Shown here: positions 54,410 through 63,191 of the stretch, one piece after another
How the letters are laid out: each line of letters begins with the position of its first letter
How positions within the stretch are numbered: the stretch's first letter is position 1
NCBI RefSeq assembly: GCF_003614435.1
Contig: NZ_CP025546.1
Location: forward strand, 620,001 to 684,000
Direction of reading: 5' to 3'
Length of the DNA stretch: 64,000 nucleotides
From: Mycobacterium paragordonae
GTDB lineage: Bacteria > Actinomycetota > Actinomycetes > Mycobacteriales > Mycobacteriaceae
Position numbers and translations under genes: made by a program
Notes under the pieces: generated by a model
What the model saw: only the letters and a program-made list of their open reading frames with translations
Told to the model about the DNA's origin: nothing
The model's database searches: none

Positions 54410-57400
54410 GCAGACTGATCTTCGAGGCGCGTCGGCGGCTGACGCCGCCCAGCGCCCGCAAAGGCACCATCACCATCGAGGCCCCGCCGGAACTGCCCCG
54501 GGCGATTCCGCCGTCGCTGTTCCGCCGCGCAATGCCGTACCTGATCGGCATCCTGATCGTGGGCATGATTGTGGCGTTGTTCGCCACCGGCATGAAGGTG
54601 ATCTCTCCGCAGACGCTGTTCTTCCCGTTCGTGCTGTTGCTGGCCGCTACTGCGCTCTACCGGGGCAACGACAACAAGATGCGCACCGAGGAGGTCGACG
54701 CCGAACGCGCCGATTATCTGCGCTACCTCTCGGTGGTGCGAGACAACATCCGGGCCCAGGCGGCCGAGCAGCGCGCGGCCGCGCAGTGGTCGCACCCGGA
54801 GCCGCACACGTTGGCCGCGGTGCCCGGGTCCCGCCGCCAGTGGGAGCGCGACCCGCACGACCCGGACTTCCTGGTGCTGCGCGCCGGCCGCCACTCGGCG
54901 CCACTGGCCACCGCGCTGCGGGTCAACGACACCGCCGACGAGATCGACCTGGAACCGGTGTCGCACAGCGCATTACGCAGTCTGCTGGACACCCAGCGCA
55001 CGGTTCGCGACATACCGACGGGAATCGACCTGGCCAAGGTCTCCCGCATCACCGTGCTCGGGGACACCGGGCAGGTGCGCGCGGCGGTGCGCGCCTGGAT
55101 AGCTCAGGCGGTCACCTGGCACGACCCGACGGTGCTCGGCGTGGCGCTGGCCACCCACGACCTGGAGGGCGAGGACTGGTCGTGGCTGAAATGGTTGCCG
55201 CACGCCGACATCCCGGGTCGCCTCGACGGCGTCGGGCCCGCCCGCTATCTGACCGACGACGCCGACGAACTGGCGGACCTGCTCGCTCCGGCGCTGGACG
55301 ACCGACCGGCGTTCACCGGCCGGCCGGTAGATGCGTTGCGGCACTTGCTGATCGTGGTGGACGACCCCGACTATGACCTGAACGTCTCGGCGTTGGGCGC
55401 GGGCCGCGCCGGCGTCACCGTCGTGCATCTCTCCGACAAGGAGCCGCACCGGGAGCAGTACTCCGACCCGGAGAAGCCGATCGTGCGGGTCGCAGGCGGC
55501 GCCATCGAACGATGGCAGACCGGTGGCTGGCAACCGTACATCGACGACGCCGACGAATTCAGCGCGCACGAGGCCGCCCACCTGGCCCGCCGGTTGTCGC
55601 GCTGGGATTCCAACCCGACGCACACCGGGCTGCGGTCGGCGGCCACCCGCGGCGCCAACTTCACGACGCTGCTGGGTATTTCGGATGCGTCGCAGCTGGA
55701 CGTGCCCGCCCTGTGGGCGCCACGAAACCGCGACGACGAGTTGCGCGTCCCGATCGGCGTCACCGCCACGGGTGAGCCGCTGATGTTCGACCTGAAGGAC
55801 GAGGCCGAGGGCGGTATGGGTCCGCACGGCCTGATGATCGGTATGACGGGTTCCGGCAAGTCGCAGACCCTGATGTCGATTCTGTTGGCGCTGTTGACCA
55901 CTCACTCCGCGGACCGGCTGATCGTCATCTACGCCGATTTCAAGGGTGAGGCCGGCGCCGACAGCTTCCGCAACTTCCCGCAGGTCGTTGCGGTGATCTC
56001 GAACATGGCCGAGAAGAAGTCGCTGGCCGACCGGTTCGCCGACACCCTGCGGGGCGAGGTGGCCCGGCGCGAGATGCTGCTGCGCGAGGCCGGCCGCAAG
56101 GTGCAGGGCAGCGCGTTCAACTCGGTCACCGAGTACGAAGCCGCTCGCGACTCGGGAGCCAACGGCGCATTCGACTTGGCGCCCATCCCAACACTTTTCG
56201 TGGTGGCCGACGAGTTCACCCTGATGCTCGCCGACCATCCGGAATATGCCGAGCTGTTCGACTACGTGGCGCGCAAGGGCCGTTCGTTCCGCATCCACAT
56301 CCTGTTCGCCTCCCAGACGCTGGATGTCGGGAAGATCAAGGACATCGACAAGAACACCTCATACCGGATAGGTCTGAAGGTGGCCAGCCCCAGCGTGTCT
56401 CGCCAGATCATCGGCGTGGAAGATGCCTACCACATCGAATCGGGCAAGGAGCACAAGGGCATCGGGTTCCTGGTGCCGGCGCCCGGCGCCGCCCCGATCA
56501 AGTTCCGGTCGACCTACGTCGACGGCATCTACGAACCGCCCCAGGCGGCGAAAACCATGGTGGTGCAGTCCATCCCGGAGCCGAAACTGTTCCCGGCCGG
56601 AGCGGTGGAGCCGGATCCCGGCACGGTGATCTCCGGTATCGACGAGGACGAGCCGATCGGGCCGCCGCGCAAGCTGATCGCGACTATCGGCGAACAGTTG
56701 GCCGGCTACGGGCCGCACGCGCCGCAGCTGTGGCTGCCGCCGCTGGACGAGCCGATCCCGCTGACGGCGGCGCTGGCGCGGTCCGGTGTGCCGCCCCGGC
56801 AATGGCGCTGGCCGCTCGGTGAGGTCGACAAGCCGTTCGAGATGCGCCGCGACCCGCTGGTCTTCGATGCCACGTCCTCGGCCGGCAACATGGTGATCCA
56901 CGGTGGTCCCAAGTCCGGGAAAACGACTGCGCTGCAGACATTCATCATGTCCGCCGCCAGCCTGCACTCGCCGCGCGACGTCACCTTCTACTGCTTGGAC
57001 TACGGCGGCGGTCAGCTCCGCGCGCTGGAGGGGCTGGCGCATGTCGGCGGCGTCGCGACGGCGCTCGAGCCCGAACGCATCCGCCGCACCTTCGGCGAGC
57101 TGGAGCAGCTGCTGCTGGCCCGTCAGCGCCGGGAGGCGTTCCGGGACCGGCAGGGCAACGGCAACGGATCGGTGACCAACGACGGCTTCGGCGAGGTGTT
57201 CCTGGTCATCGACAACCTGTACGGCTTCGGTCGCGACAACGTCGACCAGTTCAACACCCGGAACCCGTTGCTGGCGAGGGTGACCGAGCTCGTGAACGGC
57301 GGTCTCGCTTACGGCATCCACGTGGTCGTCACCACGCCGAGTTGGCTGGAGGTGCCGCTGGCGATGCGCGACGGCCTGGGGCTGCGACTGGAGCTCAAGT

Positions 57401-58404
57401 TGCATGACGCCCGCGACAGCAATGTGCGGGTGACGGGAGCCCTGCACCGGCCGGCCGAGGCGATCCCGCACGACCAGCCGGGGCGCGGGCTGACCATGGC
57501 CGCCCAGCATTTCCTGTTCGCCGAACCGGAATTGGACCAGATCCCCGTGATCAACGCTCGCTACCCGGGCCAGACGGCGCCGCCGGTGCGGTTGCTGCCC
57601 ACCAACCTGGCTCCGGAAGCGGTCGGCGCGCTGTATCGGGGCCCGGAGCAGATCGTGCTCGGCCAGCGCGAAGAGGATCTGGCGGCGGTGGTGCACGACT
57701 TCGCCGAGCACCCGCTGTTGATGGTGTTCGGGGACAGCAAGTCCGGCAAGACCACCCTGCTGCGCCACATCATCCGCACCGTCCGGGAGAATTCGACCGC
57801 CGACTCGGTGGCCTTCACGGTGCTCGACCGTCGTCTGCACCTGGTCGACGAGCCGCTTTTCCCGGACAACGAGTACACCGCCAACATCGACCGGATCACC
57901 CCTGCGATGATCGGGCTGGCCAACCTCATCGAGTCACGCCGGCCGCCGGCCGGCCTGTCGCCGGCCGAGTTGTCGCGATGGAGCTATCAGGGCCACACCC
58001 ACTACCTGATCATCGATGACGTCGACCAGGTCCCCGATTCGGCGGCTGTCAGCGGACCGTTCGTCGGGCAGCGGCCCTGGACGCCGCTGATCGGATTGCT
58101 GGGCCAGGCAAGCGATCTGGGTCTTCGGGTGATCGTCACCGGACGTGCGTCCGGCTCGGCGCACGCGTTGATGACCAACCCGCTGTTGCGCAGATTCAAC
58201 GACCTGCAGGCGACCACGCTGATGCTGGCCGGCAATCCGCAGGACAGCGGCAAGATCCGCGGCCAGCGGTTCAGCCGCCTGCCGGCGGGCCGCGGAATTC
58301 TGTTGTCCGACAGCGACACCCCGACATTTCTGCAGCTGGTCAATCCGATGGTCGGTGCGGCCGCGTTATTTGGTGATACGCAACAGGAGGGAAGTCAGTC
58401 ATGA
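54406..58404 (+). CDS. eccC3: ESX-3 FtsK/SpoIIIE-type ATPase EccC3
   Basis: The motor ATPase of the complex, 1332 aa, uninterrupted (some other ESX systems split it in two). Two N-terminal transmembrane helices lie at ~39-60 and ~66-82 ([34 protein letters not shown]). Three ATPase domains follow: Walker A1 [10 protein letters not shown] near residue 483 with DEF Walker B; A2 [12 protein letters not shown] near 835 with [11 protein letters not shown]3 [12 protein letters not shown] near 1112 with YLIIDDVDQ. The third domain binds the YxxxD/E export signals of substrates in related systems. Its stop overlaps the PE5 start. Confidence 0.96.
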   Translation: MSRLIFEARRRLTPPSARKGTITIEAPPELPRAIPPSLFRRAMPYLIGILIVGMIVALFATGMKVISPQTLFFPFVLLLAATALYRGNDNKMRTEEVDAERADYLRYLSVVRDNIRAQAAEQRAAAQWSHPEPHTLAAVPGSRRQWERDPHDPDFLVLRAGRHSAPLATALRVNDTADEIDLEPVSHSALRSLLDTQRTVRDIPTGIDLAKVSRITVLGDTGQVRAAVRAWIAQAVTWHDPTVLGVALATHDLEGEDWSWLKWLPHADIPGRLDGVGPARYLTDDADELADLLAPALDDRPAFTGRPVDALRHLLIVVDDPDYDLNVSALGAGRAGVTVVHLSDKEPHREQYSDPEKPIVRVAGGAIERWQTGGWQPYIDDADEFSAHEAAHLARRLSRWDSNPTHTGLRSAATRGANFTTLLGISDASQLDVPALWAPRNRDDELRVPIGVTATGEPLMFDLKDEAEGGMGPHGLMIGMTGSGKSQTLMSILLALLTTHSADRLIVIYADFKGEAGADSFRNFPQVVAVISNMAEKKSLADRFADTLRGEVARREMLLREAGRKVQGSAFNSVTEYEAARDSGANGAFDLAPIPTLFVVADEFTLMLADHPEYAELFDYVARKGRSFRIHILFASQTLDVGKIKDIDKNTSYRIGLKVASPSVSRQIIGVEDAYHIESGKEHKGIGFLVPAPGAAPIKFRSTYVDGIYEPPQAAKTMVVQSIPEPKLFPAGAVEPDPGTVISGIDEDEPIGPPRKLIATIGEQLAGYGPHAPQLWLPPLDEPIPLTAALARSGVPPRQWRWPLGEVDKPFEMRRDPLVFDATSSAGNMVIHGGPKSGKTTALQTFIMSAASLHSPRDVTFYCLDYGGGQLRALEGLAHVGGVATALEPERIRRTFGELEQLLLARQRREAFRDRQGNGNGSVTNDGFGEVFLVIDNLYGFGRDNVDQFNTRNPLLARVTELVNGGLAYGIHVVVTTPSWLEVPLAMRDGLGLRLELKLHDARDSNVRVTGALHRPAEAIPHDQPGRGLTMAAQHFLFAEPELDQIPVINARYPGQTAPPVRLLPTNLAPEAVGALYRGPEQIVLGQREEDLAAVVHDFAEHPLLMVFGDSKSGKTTLLRHIIRTVRENSTADSVAFTVLDRRLHLVDEPLFPDNEYTANIDRITPAMIGLANLIESRRPPAGLSPAELSRWSYQGHTHYLIIDDVDQVPDSAAVSGPFVGQRPWTPLIGLLGQASDLGLRVIVTGRASGSAHALMTNPLLRRFNDLQATTLMLAGNPQDSGKIRGQRFSRLPAGRGILLSDSDTPTFLQLVNPMVGAAALFGDTQQEGSQS

Positions 58405-58709
58405 CGTTGCGAGTGGTTCCGGAGGGACTGGCCAGTGCCAGCGCCGCGGTCGAGGCGCTGACGGCGAGGCTGGCTGCCGCGCATGCGAGTGCGGCGCCGT
58501 TGATCACCGCGGTGGTTCCGCCTGCGGCCGACCCGGTGTCGCTGCAGACTGCCGCGGGTTTCAGCGCGCAGGGCCAGGAGCACACGGCCGTTGCCGCCCA
58601 GGGTGTGGAGGAGTTGGGGCGTGCCGGCGTCGGCGTTGGCACGGCCGGCGCCAGCTACCTCGCCGGAGACGCGGCGGCCGCGGCGACCTACGGGATGGCC
58701 GGCGGCTGA
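58401..58709 (+). CDS. PE5: PE5 family protein of ESX-3
   Basis: A 102-aa PE protein consisting of only the helical hairpin, with Pro-Glu in [10 protein letters not shown] (Pro7-Glu8) and a C-terminal export signal SYLAGD (YxxxD). It is coupled to eccC3 by ATGA. In M. tuberculosis PE5 pairs with PPE4, the next gene, and the pair is needed for mycobactin-mediated iron use. Here the next gene is absent and only a tail-like frame remains, so PE5 must pair with another PPE protein or act alone. Confidence 0.94.
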   Translation: MTLRVVPEGLASASAAVEALTARLAAAHASAAPLITAVVPPAADPVSLQTAAGFSAQGQEHTAVAAQGVEELGRAGVGVGTAGASYLAGDAAAAATYGMAGG

Positions 58710-58710
58710 T

Positions 58711-58818
58711 GAGCTCTCTCCTGGGAGTGCGGCCGAGAGGAAGGGGGAGCCGGAAGTCGGCGAGATGACTTACCGAGCAAGCAATTCTGATTCAAAACAA
58801 GGGAAGGAAGATCTATGA
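58711..58818 (+). pseudogene. Probable C-terminal remnant of PPE4
   Basis: Immediately after the PE5 stop, a frame without stops reads ELSPGSAAERKGEPEVGEMT, then YRASNSDSKQGKEDL, and ends in a TGA that overlaps the esxG ATG as ATGA. The composition (acidic, Ser/Lys-rich, ending SDSK-like) resembles the tail of PPE4, which ends DGLPHDSK in M. tuberculosis, and the coupling to esxG is what a resident upstream gene would leave. The PPE domain and motifs are missing. A 17-residue peptide could still be read from ATG 58765. The remnant interpretation is inference from position, frame and composition. Confidence 0.5.
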
Positions 58819-59108
58819 GTTTGTTGGACGCTCATATTCCGCAGCTGGTGTCGTCGCAGTCGGCGTTCAGCGCCAAGGCGGGGCTGATGCGGCACACGAT
58901 CGGTCAGGCCGAGCAGGCGGCGATGTCGGCGCAGGCTTTCCACCAGGGTGAGTCCTCGGCGGCGTTTCAGGCTGCCCACGCCCGTTTCGTGGAGGTCGCG
59001 GCCCGGGTCAACACCCTGCTTGACATCGCGCAGGCCAACCTCGGTGAGGCTGCCGGCACCTACGTGGCCGCCGATGCCGCCGCCGCGTCGTCTTACACCG
59101 GTTTCTGA
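58815..59108 (+). CDS. esxG: ESX-3 secreted protein EsxG
   Basis: A 97-aa WXG100-like helical hairpin exported as a 1:1 dimer with EsxH. It has the usual EsxG sequence (MSLLDAHIPQLVSSQSAFSA, HQGESSAAFQAAHARF) and the C-terminal YVAAD (YxxxD) export signal. GGAAGG lies 8 bases before the ATG at 58815, and the preceding frame ends in an ATGA overlap. The dimer functions in iron/zinc acquisition and host interaction. Confidence 0.96.
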   Translation: MSLLDAHIPQLVSSQSAFSAKAGLMRHTIGQAEQAAMSAQAFHQGESSAAFQAAHARFVEVAARVNTLLDIAQANLGEAAGTYVAADAAAASSYTGF

Positions 59109-59135
59109 GCCCGGCTTAGAAAGAGAGGATTGAAC

Positions 59136-59426
59136 ATGTCGCAGATCATGTACAACTACCCGGCCATGCTCGCGCACGCTGGGGACATGTCGGGCTACGC
59201 GGGCACGTTGCAGGGCCTGGGTGCCGACATCTCGGCCGAGCAAGCCGCGCTGCACAACGCCTGGCAGGGTGACACCGGCGTGACGTATCAGGCGTGGCAG
59301 GTGCAGTGGAACCAGGCCATGGAGGACCTGGTGCGCGCCTACCAGGCGATGGCCAGCACCCACGAAGCCAACACCATGTCGATGATGGCCCGGGACGCCG
59401 CCGAAGCCGCCAAGTGGGGCGGTTAG
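59136..59426 (+). CDS. esxH: ESX-3 secreted protein EsxH (TB10.4-like)
   Basis: A 96-aa WXG100 protein, partner of EsxG, with the AWQGD turn at residues 42-46. ATG at 59136 follows GAGAGGA. Of the zinc ligands described for the tuberculosis EsxG-EsxH dimer (His14, His70, His76, Glu77 of EsxH), this protein has His14, His76 and Glu77 but Gln at 70 (RAYQAM). It is 27 bases downstream of esxG and 10 bases upstream of espG3. Confidence 0.96.
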   Translation: MSQIMYNYPAMLAHAGDMSGYAGTLQGLGADISAEQAALHNAWQGDTGVTYQAWQVQWNQAMEDLVRAYQAMASTHEANTMSMMARDAAEAAKWGG

Positions 59427-59436
59427 TCGCATTTAG

Positions 59437-60306
59437 ATGGACGCTTCGCCCAATGCCGTTGAGCTGACGGTCGATCAGGCGTGGTTCATTGCGGAAACCG
59501 TTGGGGCGGGCAGCTTTCCCTGGGTGCTCGCCATCACCACGCCGTATCGCGATGCCGCGCAACGAACCGCGTTCTTCGAACGTCAGGCCGAAGAGCTGAC
59601 CCGGATGGGTGTGATGACACCGGGCCAGCCTTGCGGCGTCGTCAATCCGGTGATCGCCGACTGGATCAAAGTGGTCTGCTTTCCGGACCGGTGGCTCGAC
59701 CTGCGTTACCTGGGACCCGGTTCGGCGACCGACGCCGGCGACATGCTGCGCGGCATCGTCGCTCAGCGCGCCGGCGTCACCGTGGTCGCGTTGCGCAGCG
59801 CGCAGTTGGTCACGTTCACCGTGATGGACATCGACGACCCGAGGGCGCTGGTTCCGGTGCTGGGCGTCGGACTGATGCAACGGCCGCCCGCCCGATTCGA
59901 GGAGTTCAGCATGCCGACCCGGGTGGGCGCCCGGGCCGACGAGCGACTGCGGGCCGGCGAACCGCTCGCGGAAGTCCTTGACTACCTGGGCATCCCGGTC
60001 TCGGCGCGCGCCGTGGTGGAGTCGGTGTTCACCGGTCCCCGCAGCTACGTCGAAGTCGTGGCCGGCTGCAACCGCGATGGCAGGCACGCCACCACCGAAG
60101 TCGGGCTCAGCATCATCGACACCGCCGCCGGGCGGGTACTGGTCAGTCCGTCCCGGGCCTTTGACGGCGAATGGGTTTCCACGTTCAGTCCCGGCACACC
60201 GTTCGCGACCGCCGTCGCGATCGAACAACTCACGTCCTTCCTGCCGGGCGGGGAATGGTTCCCCGGCCACCGGTTATCGCGAGACTTCTCCACCCAAAGT
60301 TCATAG
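59437..60306 (+). CDS. espG3: ESX-3 chaperone EspG3
   Basis: A cytosolic chaperone of 289 aa that binds the tip of cognate PE-PPE dimers, keeps them soluble and targets them to ESX-3. The EspG fold is recognisable ([66 protein letters not shown]). ATG at 59437 comes 10 bases after esxH. Its retention shows that PE-PPE substrates are still handled although PPE4 is missing from the operon. Confidence 0.94.
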   Translation: MDASPNAVELTVDQAWFIAETVGAGSFPWVLAITTPYRDAAQRTAFFERQAEELTRMGVMTPGQPCGVVNPVIADWIKVVCFPDRWLDLRYLGPGSATDAGDMLRGIVAQRAGVTVVALRSAQLVTFTVMDIDDPRALVPVLGVGLMQRPPARFEEFSMPTRVGARADERLRAGEPLAEVLDYLGIPVSARAVVESVFTGPRSYVEVVAGCNRDGRHATTEVGLSIIDTAAGRVLVSPSRAFDGEWVSTFSPGTPFATAVAIEQLTSFLPGGEWFPGHRLSRDFSTQSS

Positions 60307-60325
60307 CAAGCAGAAAGAGAGCACG

Positions 60326-60367
60326 ATGTTCCAGCAACGGCCCCAGCAGCTTTGGTGGGTTCAGTGA
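60326..60367 (+). CDS. Putative 13-codon leader ORF overlapping the eccD3 start
   Basis: ATG at 60326, preceded by AAAGAGAG at 5-12 bases, encodes MFQQRPQQLWWVQ and stops at a TGA (60365-60367) that overlaps the eccD3 GTG as GTGA. This mirrors the other start/stop overlaps of the operon. Its likely role is to bring ribosomes to the eccD3 GTG, which lacks a good ribosome-binding site at normal distance. Whether the peptide matters is unknown. Confidence 0.5.
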   Translation: MFQQRPQQLWWVQ

Positions 60368-61782
60368 CGTCCGGCACCGTTATGCCGATCGTCCGCGTCG
60401 CCATTCTCGCGGACAGCCGGTTGACGGAGATGGCATTGCCCACCGAGTTGCCGCTGCGCGAAATCCTGCCGGCGGTACAGCGTCTGGTGGTTCCCACGGC
60501 CGGCAACGGTGACAGCGCCGACGGCGCCGCAGCCGCCCCCTACCTGAGCCTGGCCCCGATCGGTGGAGCACCGTTCAGTCTGGATGCGAGCCTGGACACC
60601 GTCGGAGTCGTCGACGGGGATCTGCTTGCCCTGCAGCCGGTGCCGACGGGCCCCGCCGCCCCGGGAATCGTCGAAGACATCGCCGACGCCGCCATGATCT
60701 TCTCGGCCTCGCGGCGTAACCCCTGGGGCGTCAAGCAGATTCAGCGCGGCGCGCTGGTCGCGGTGATCGCTGTGACGCTGCTGGCCACCGGCTTGTCGGT
60801 GGCTCACCGGGTCGCCACCGGCGCGCTCGCCGGTTTGGTCGCGGTCAGCGCGCTCGCGGCTGTCGTCGCGATCACCGGCTTGCTGAGCACCGGCCGTTCC
60901 CCGCGCACGGGCGTCGCGTTGTCGATTACGGCGCTGGTGCCGATCGCGGCGGCGCTGGCGCTGGCGGTGCCCGGCAGGTTCGGAGCGGCGCAGGTGTTGT
61001 TGGCCGCTGCCGGTGTCGCCGCATGGTCGCTGATCGCCCTGATCGTCCCCAGCACCGAACGAGAGCGCGCGGTCGGCTTTTTCACCGCCTCGGCGGTGGT
61101 CGGCCTTGCCGTCGCATTGGCGGCCGGGGCCGAAATGCTCTGGCGGCTGCCGATACTGACTCTTGGTTGCGGTCTGATCGTCGCGGCGCTGTTGATCACG
61201 ATCCAGGCGGCTCAGCTTTCCGCGCTGTGGGCGCGGTTCCCGCTGCCGGTGATTCCGGCGCCCGGGGATCCCACGCCGTCGGCGCCGTCGTTGCGTGTGC
61301 TGGAGGACCTGCCACGCCGGGTGCGGATCAGCGACGCCCACCAGAACGGTTTCATCGCCGCCGCCGTCCTGCTCGGCGTCCTGGGCTCGGTGGCGATCGC
61401 GCTGCGGCCCGAAACGCTGAGCATCGCGGGCTGGTATGTGGTGGCGGCGGCTTCGGCGGCGGCCGCGCTGCGGGCGCGGGTATGGGATTCGGCCGCGTGC
61501 AAGGCGTGGCTGTTGGCCCAGCCGTTCCTGGTGGCCGGCGCGTTGTTGGTGTTCTATGCCGCGACCGGACGTTTCGTCGGCGCCTTCGCCGCGGTGCTGG
61601 TGCTGACGGTGCTCGTGCTGGCCTGGGTCGTGGTGGCACTGAACCCGTCGATCGCCTCGCCGGACAGCTACTCACTGCCGCTGCGCCGGTTGGTGGGTTT
61701 CGTCGCGGCCGGCCTCGACGCGTCCCTGATCCCGGTCATGGCGTTTCTGGTCGGTCTGTTCGCCTGGGTGCTCAATCGATGA
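60364..61782 (+). CDS. eccD3: ESX-3 membrane component EccD3
   Basis: A 472-aa polytopic subunit of the secretion core. Residues ~6-95 form the ubiquitin-like cytosolic domain (MPIVRVAILADSRLTEMALP, VVDGDLLALQPV). About eleven hydrophobic helices follow from residue ~130 to the end (ALVAVIAVTLLATGLSVAH onward). GTG at 60364 gives the same length as the M. tuberculosis protein; ATG 60382 is an alternative. It is preceded by a 13-codon overlapping ORF and coupled by ATGA to mycP3. Confidence 0.94.
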   Translation: MTSGTVMPIVRVAILADSRLTEMALPTELPLREILPAVQRLVVPTAGNGDSADGAAAAPYLSLAPIGGAPFSLDASLDTVGVVDGDLLALQPVPTGPAAPGIVEDIADAAMIFSASRRNPWGVKQIQRGALVAVIAVTLLATGLSVAHRVATGALAGLVAVSALAAVVAITGLLSTGRSPRTGVALSITALVPIAAALALAVPGRFGAAQVLLAAAGVAAWSLIALIVPSTERERAVGFFTASAVVGLAVALAAGAEMLWRLPILTLGCGLIVAALLITIQAAQLSALWARFPLPVIPAPGDPTPSAPSLRVLEDLPRRVRISDAHQNGFIAAAVLLGVLGSVAIALRPETLSIAGWYVVAAASAAAALRARVWDSAACKAWLLAQPFLVAGALLVFYAATGRFVGAFAAVLVLTVLVLAWVVVALNPSIASPDSYSLPLRRLVGFVAAGLDASLIPVMAFLVGLFAWVLNR

Positions 61783-63191
61783 GACGTGCCGCTGGATTGG
61801 GTTGCTGCACGGCACTTCTGGTGCTGATGCAGGGCCCGGTGATCGCGGTGGCGCCGCCGGCGCTGGCCGTCAGCCCGCCGGTGGTGGACGCTGCGGCGCA
61901 ACCGCCGAGCGGGTCGCCGGGGCCGGTGCAGACAATGGAGCAGCGCGGCCCGTGCAGCGTCTCCGGCGTCATCCCGGGCAGCGACCCGGGCACGCCGACA
62001 CCCAGCCAGACCCTGCTGAATCTCCCTGCGGCATGGCAGTTCTCCCGTGGTGAGGGCCAGCTGGTGGCCATCATCGACACCGGCGTGCGCCCGGGCCCGC
62101 GGCTGAACAATGTGGATGCCGGCGGCGACTTCGTGGAGTCCACCGACGGCCTGACCGATTGCGACGGGCACGGCACGCTCGTCGCCGGCATCGTCGCAGG
62201 CCAGCCCGGAGACGACGGGTTCTCCGGTGTGGCGCCGGCGGCACGGCTGCTGTCGCTGCGGGTGACGTCGGCCAAGTTCTCCCCGCGCACCCCGGGCGGT
62301 GACCCGACGCTGGCGCGGGCGGCCATCGACATCGAGGCGCTGGCCCGCGCCATTGTGCACGCGGCCGATCGCGGCGCCCGGGTCATCAACATCTCCGCGA
62401 TCACCTGCCTGCCGGCCGACCGCACCGTGGACCAGGCCGCGCTGGGAGCGGCGATCAAGTATGCGGCGGTGGACAAGGACGTCGTGATCGTGGCCGCCGC
62501 GGGCAACAGCGGCCCGACCGGATCGGTCGCCGGCGGCACATCGTGCGACTCCAACCCGCTCACCGACCTGAGCCGCCCCAGCGATCCGCGCAACTGGGCC
62601 GGCGTCACGTCGGTCTCCGTCCCGTCGTGGTGGCAGCCCTACGTGCTGTCGGCGGCCTCCGTCTCATCTGACGGCCGCCCCTCGAAGTTCACTATGGCCG
62701 GTCCGTGGGTCGGCATCGCCGCGCCGGGGGAGAACATCGCCTCGGTGAGCAACGCCGATGGCGGCGGTCTGGCCAACGGCCTGCCCGACGACCACCAGCA
62801 ACTGATCCCACTCAGCGGCACCAGCTACGCGGCCGGTTATGTGTCCGGCGTCGCGGCGCTGGTCCGCGCCAAGTACCCGGACCTGCCGGCCGCCGAGGTG
62901 GTGCGCCGCCTCACCGCGACCGCGCAGAACGGTCCGCGGGATCCGTCCAACGTCGTCGGGGCCGGCACCCTGGATGCGGTAGCGGCGCTGACCTGGCAAC
63001 TGTCACCGGCTGCCGGCGGGGCACCGGCCCCGGCATCGGTCAAGCCGGTCGCCGTGCCGCCGTCCGCGGCGCCCGAGGACACCACACCGCGCAACGTCGC
63101 ACTCGCCGGAGCCGGCGTGCTGACGTTGCTCGTCATCATCACCGCAGCGACGGTGGCGGTAGTGCGCCGCCGGAAGGAGTCCACTCCGTGA
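61779..63191 (+). CDS. mycP3: ESX-3 mycosin protease MycP3
   Basis: A subtilisin-like membrane-anchored serine protease, 470 aa, that stabilises the ESX-3 complex. A signal peptide (MRRAAGLGCCTALLVLMQG, to about residue 30) is followed by an N-terminal extension. The catalytic triad is Asp in VAIIDTGVRPG, His in DCDGHGTLVAG and Ser in PLSGTSYAAGYVSG, with the oxyanion Asn region AAAGNSGPTG. A Pro/Ala linker and a C-terminal transmembrane helix (LAGAGVLTLLVIITAATVAVV) anchor it. It is coupled to eccD3 (ATGA) and eccE3 (GTGA). Confidence 0.95.
   Translation: MRRAAGLGCCTALLVLMQGPVIAVAPPALAVSPPVVDAAAQPPSGSPGPVQTMEQRGPCSVSGVIPGSDPGTPTPSQTLLNLPAAWQFSRGEGQLVAIIDTGVRPGPRLNNVDAGGDFVESTDGLTDCDGHGTLVAGIVAGQPGDDGFSGVAPAARLLSLRVTSAKFSPRTPGGDPTLARAAIDIEALARAIVHAADRGARVINISAITCLPADRTVDQAALGAAIKYAAVDKDVVIVAAAGNSGPTGSVAGGTSCDSNPLTDLSRPSDPRNWAGVTSVSVPSWWQPYVLSAASVSSDGRPSKFTMAGPWVGIAAPGENIASVSNADGGGLANGLPDDHQQLIPLSGTSYAAGYVSGVAALVRAKYPDLPAAEVVRRLTATAQNGPRDPSNVVGAGTLDAVAALTWQLSPAAGGAPAPASVKPVAVPPSAAPEDTTPRNVALAGAGVLTLLVIITAATVAVVRRRKESTP

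Noticed and set aside
58709..58768. 19-codon ORF starting at the PE5 stop (TGATG overlap)
   Set aside because: Its peptide is Arg/Gly/Ser-rich with no similarity to a PPE start. The alternative frame that runs on to the esxG ATGA overlap explains the sequence better.
59978..60367. 129-codon frame overlapping espG3
   Set aside because: It is an out-of-frame shadow of espG3. Only its last 13 codons, with their own start and ribosome-binding site, are kept as a possible leader ORF.
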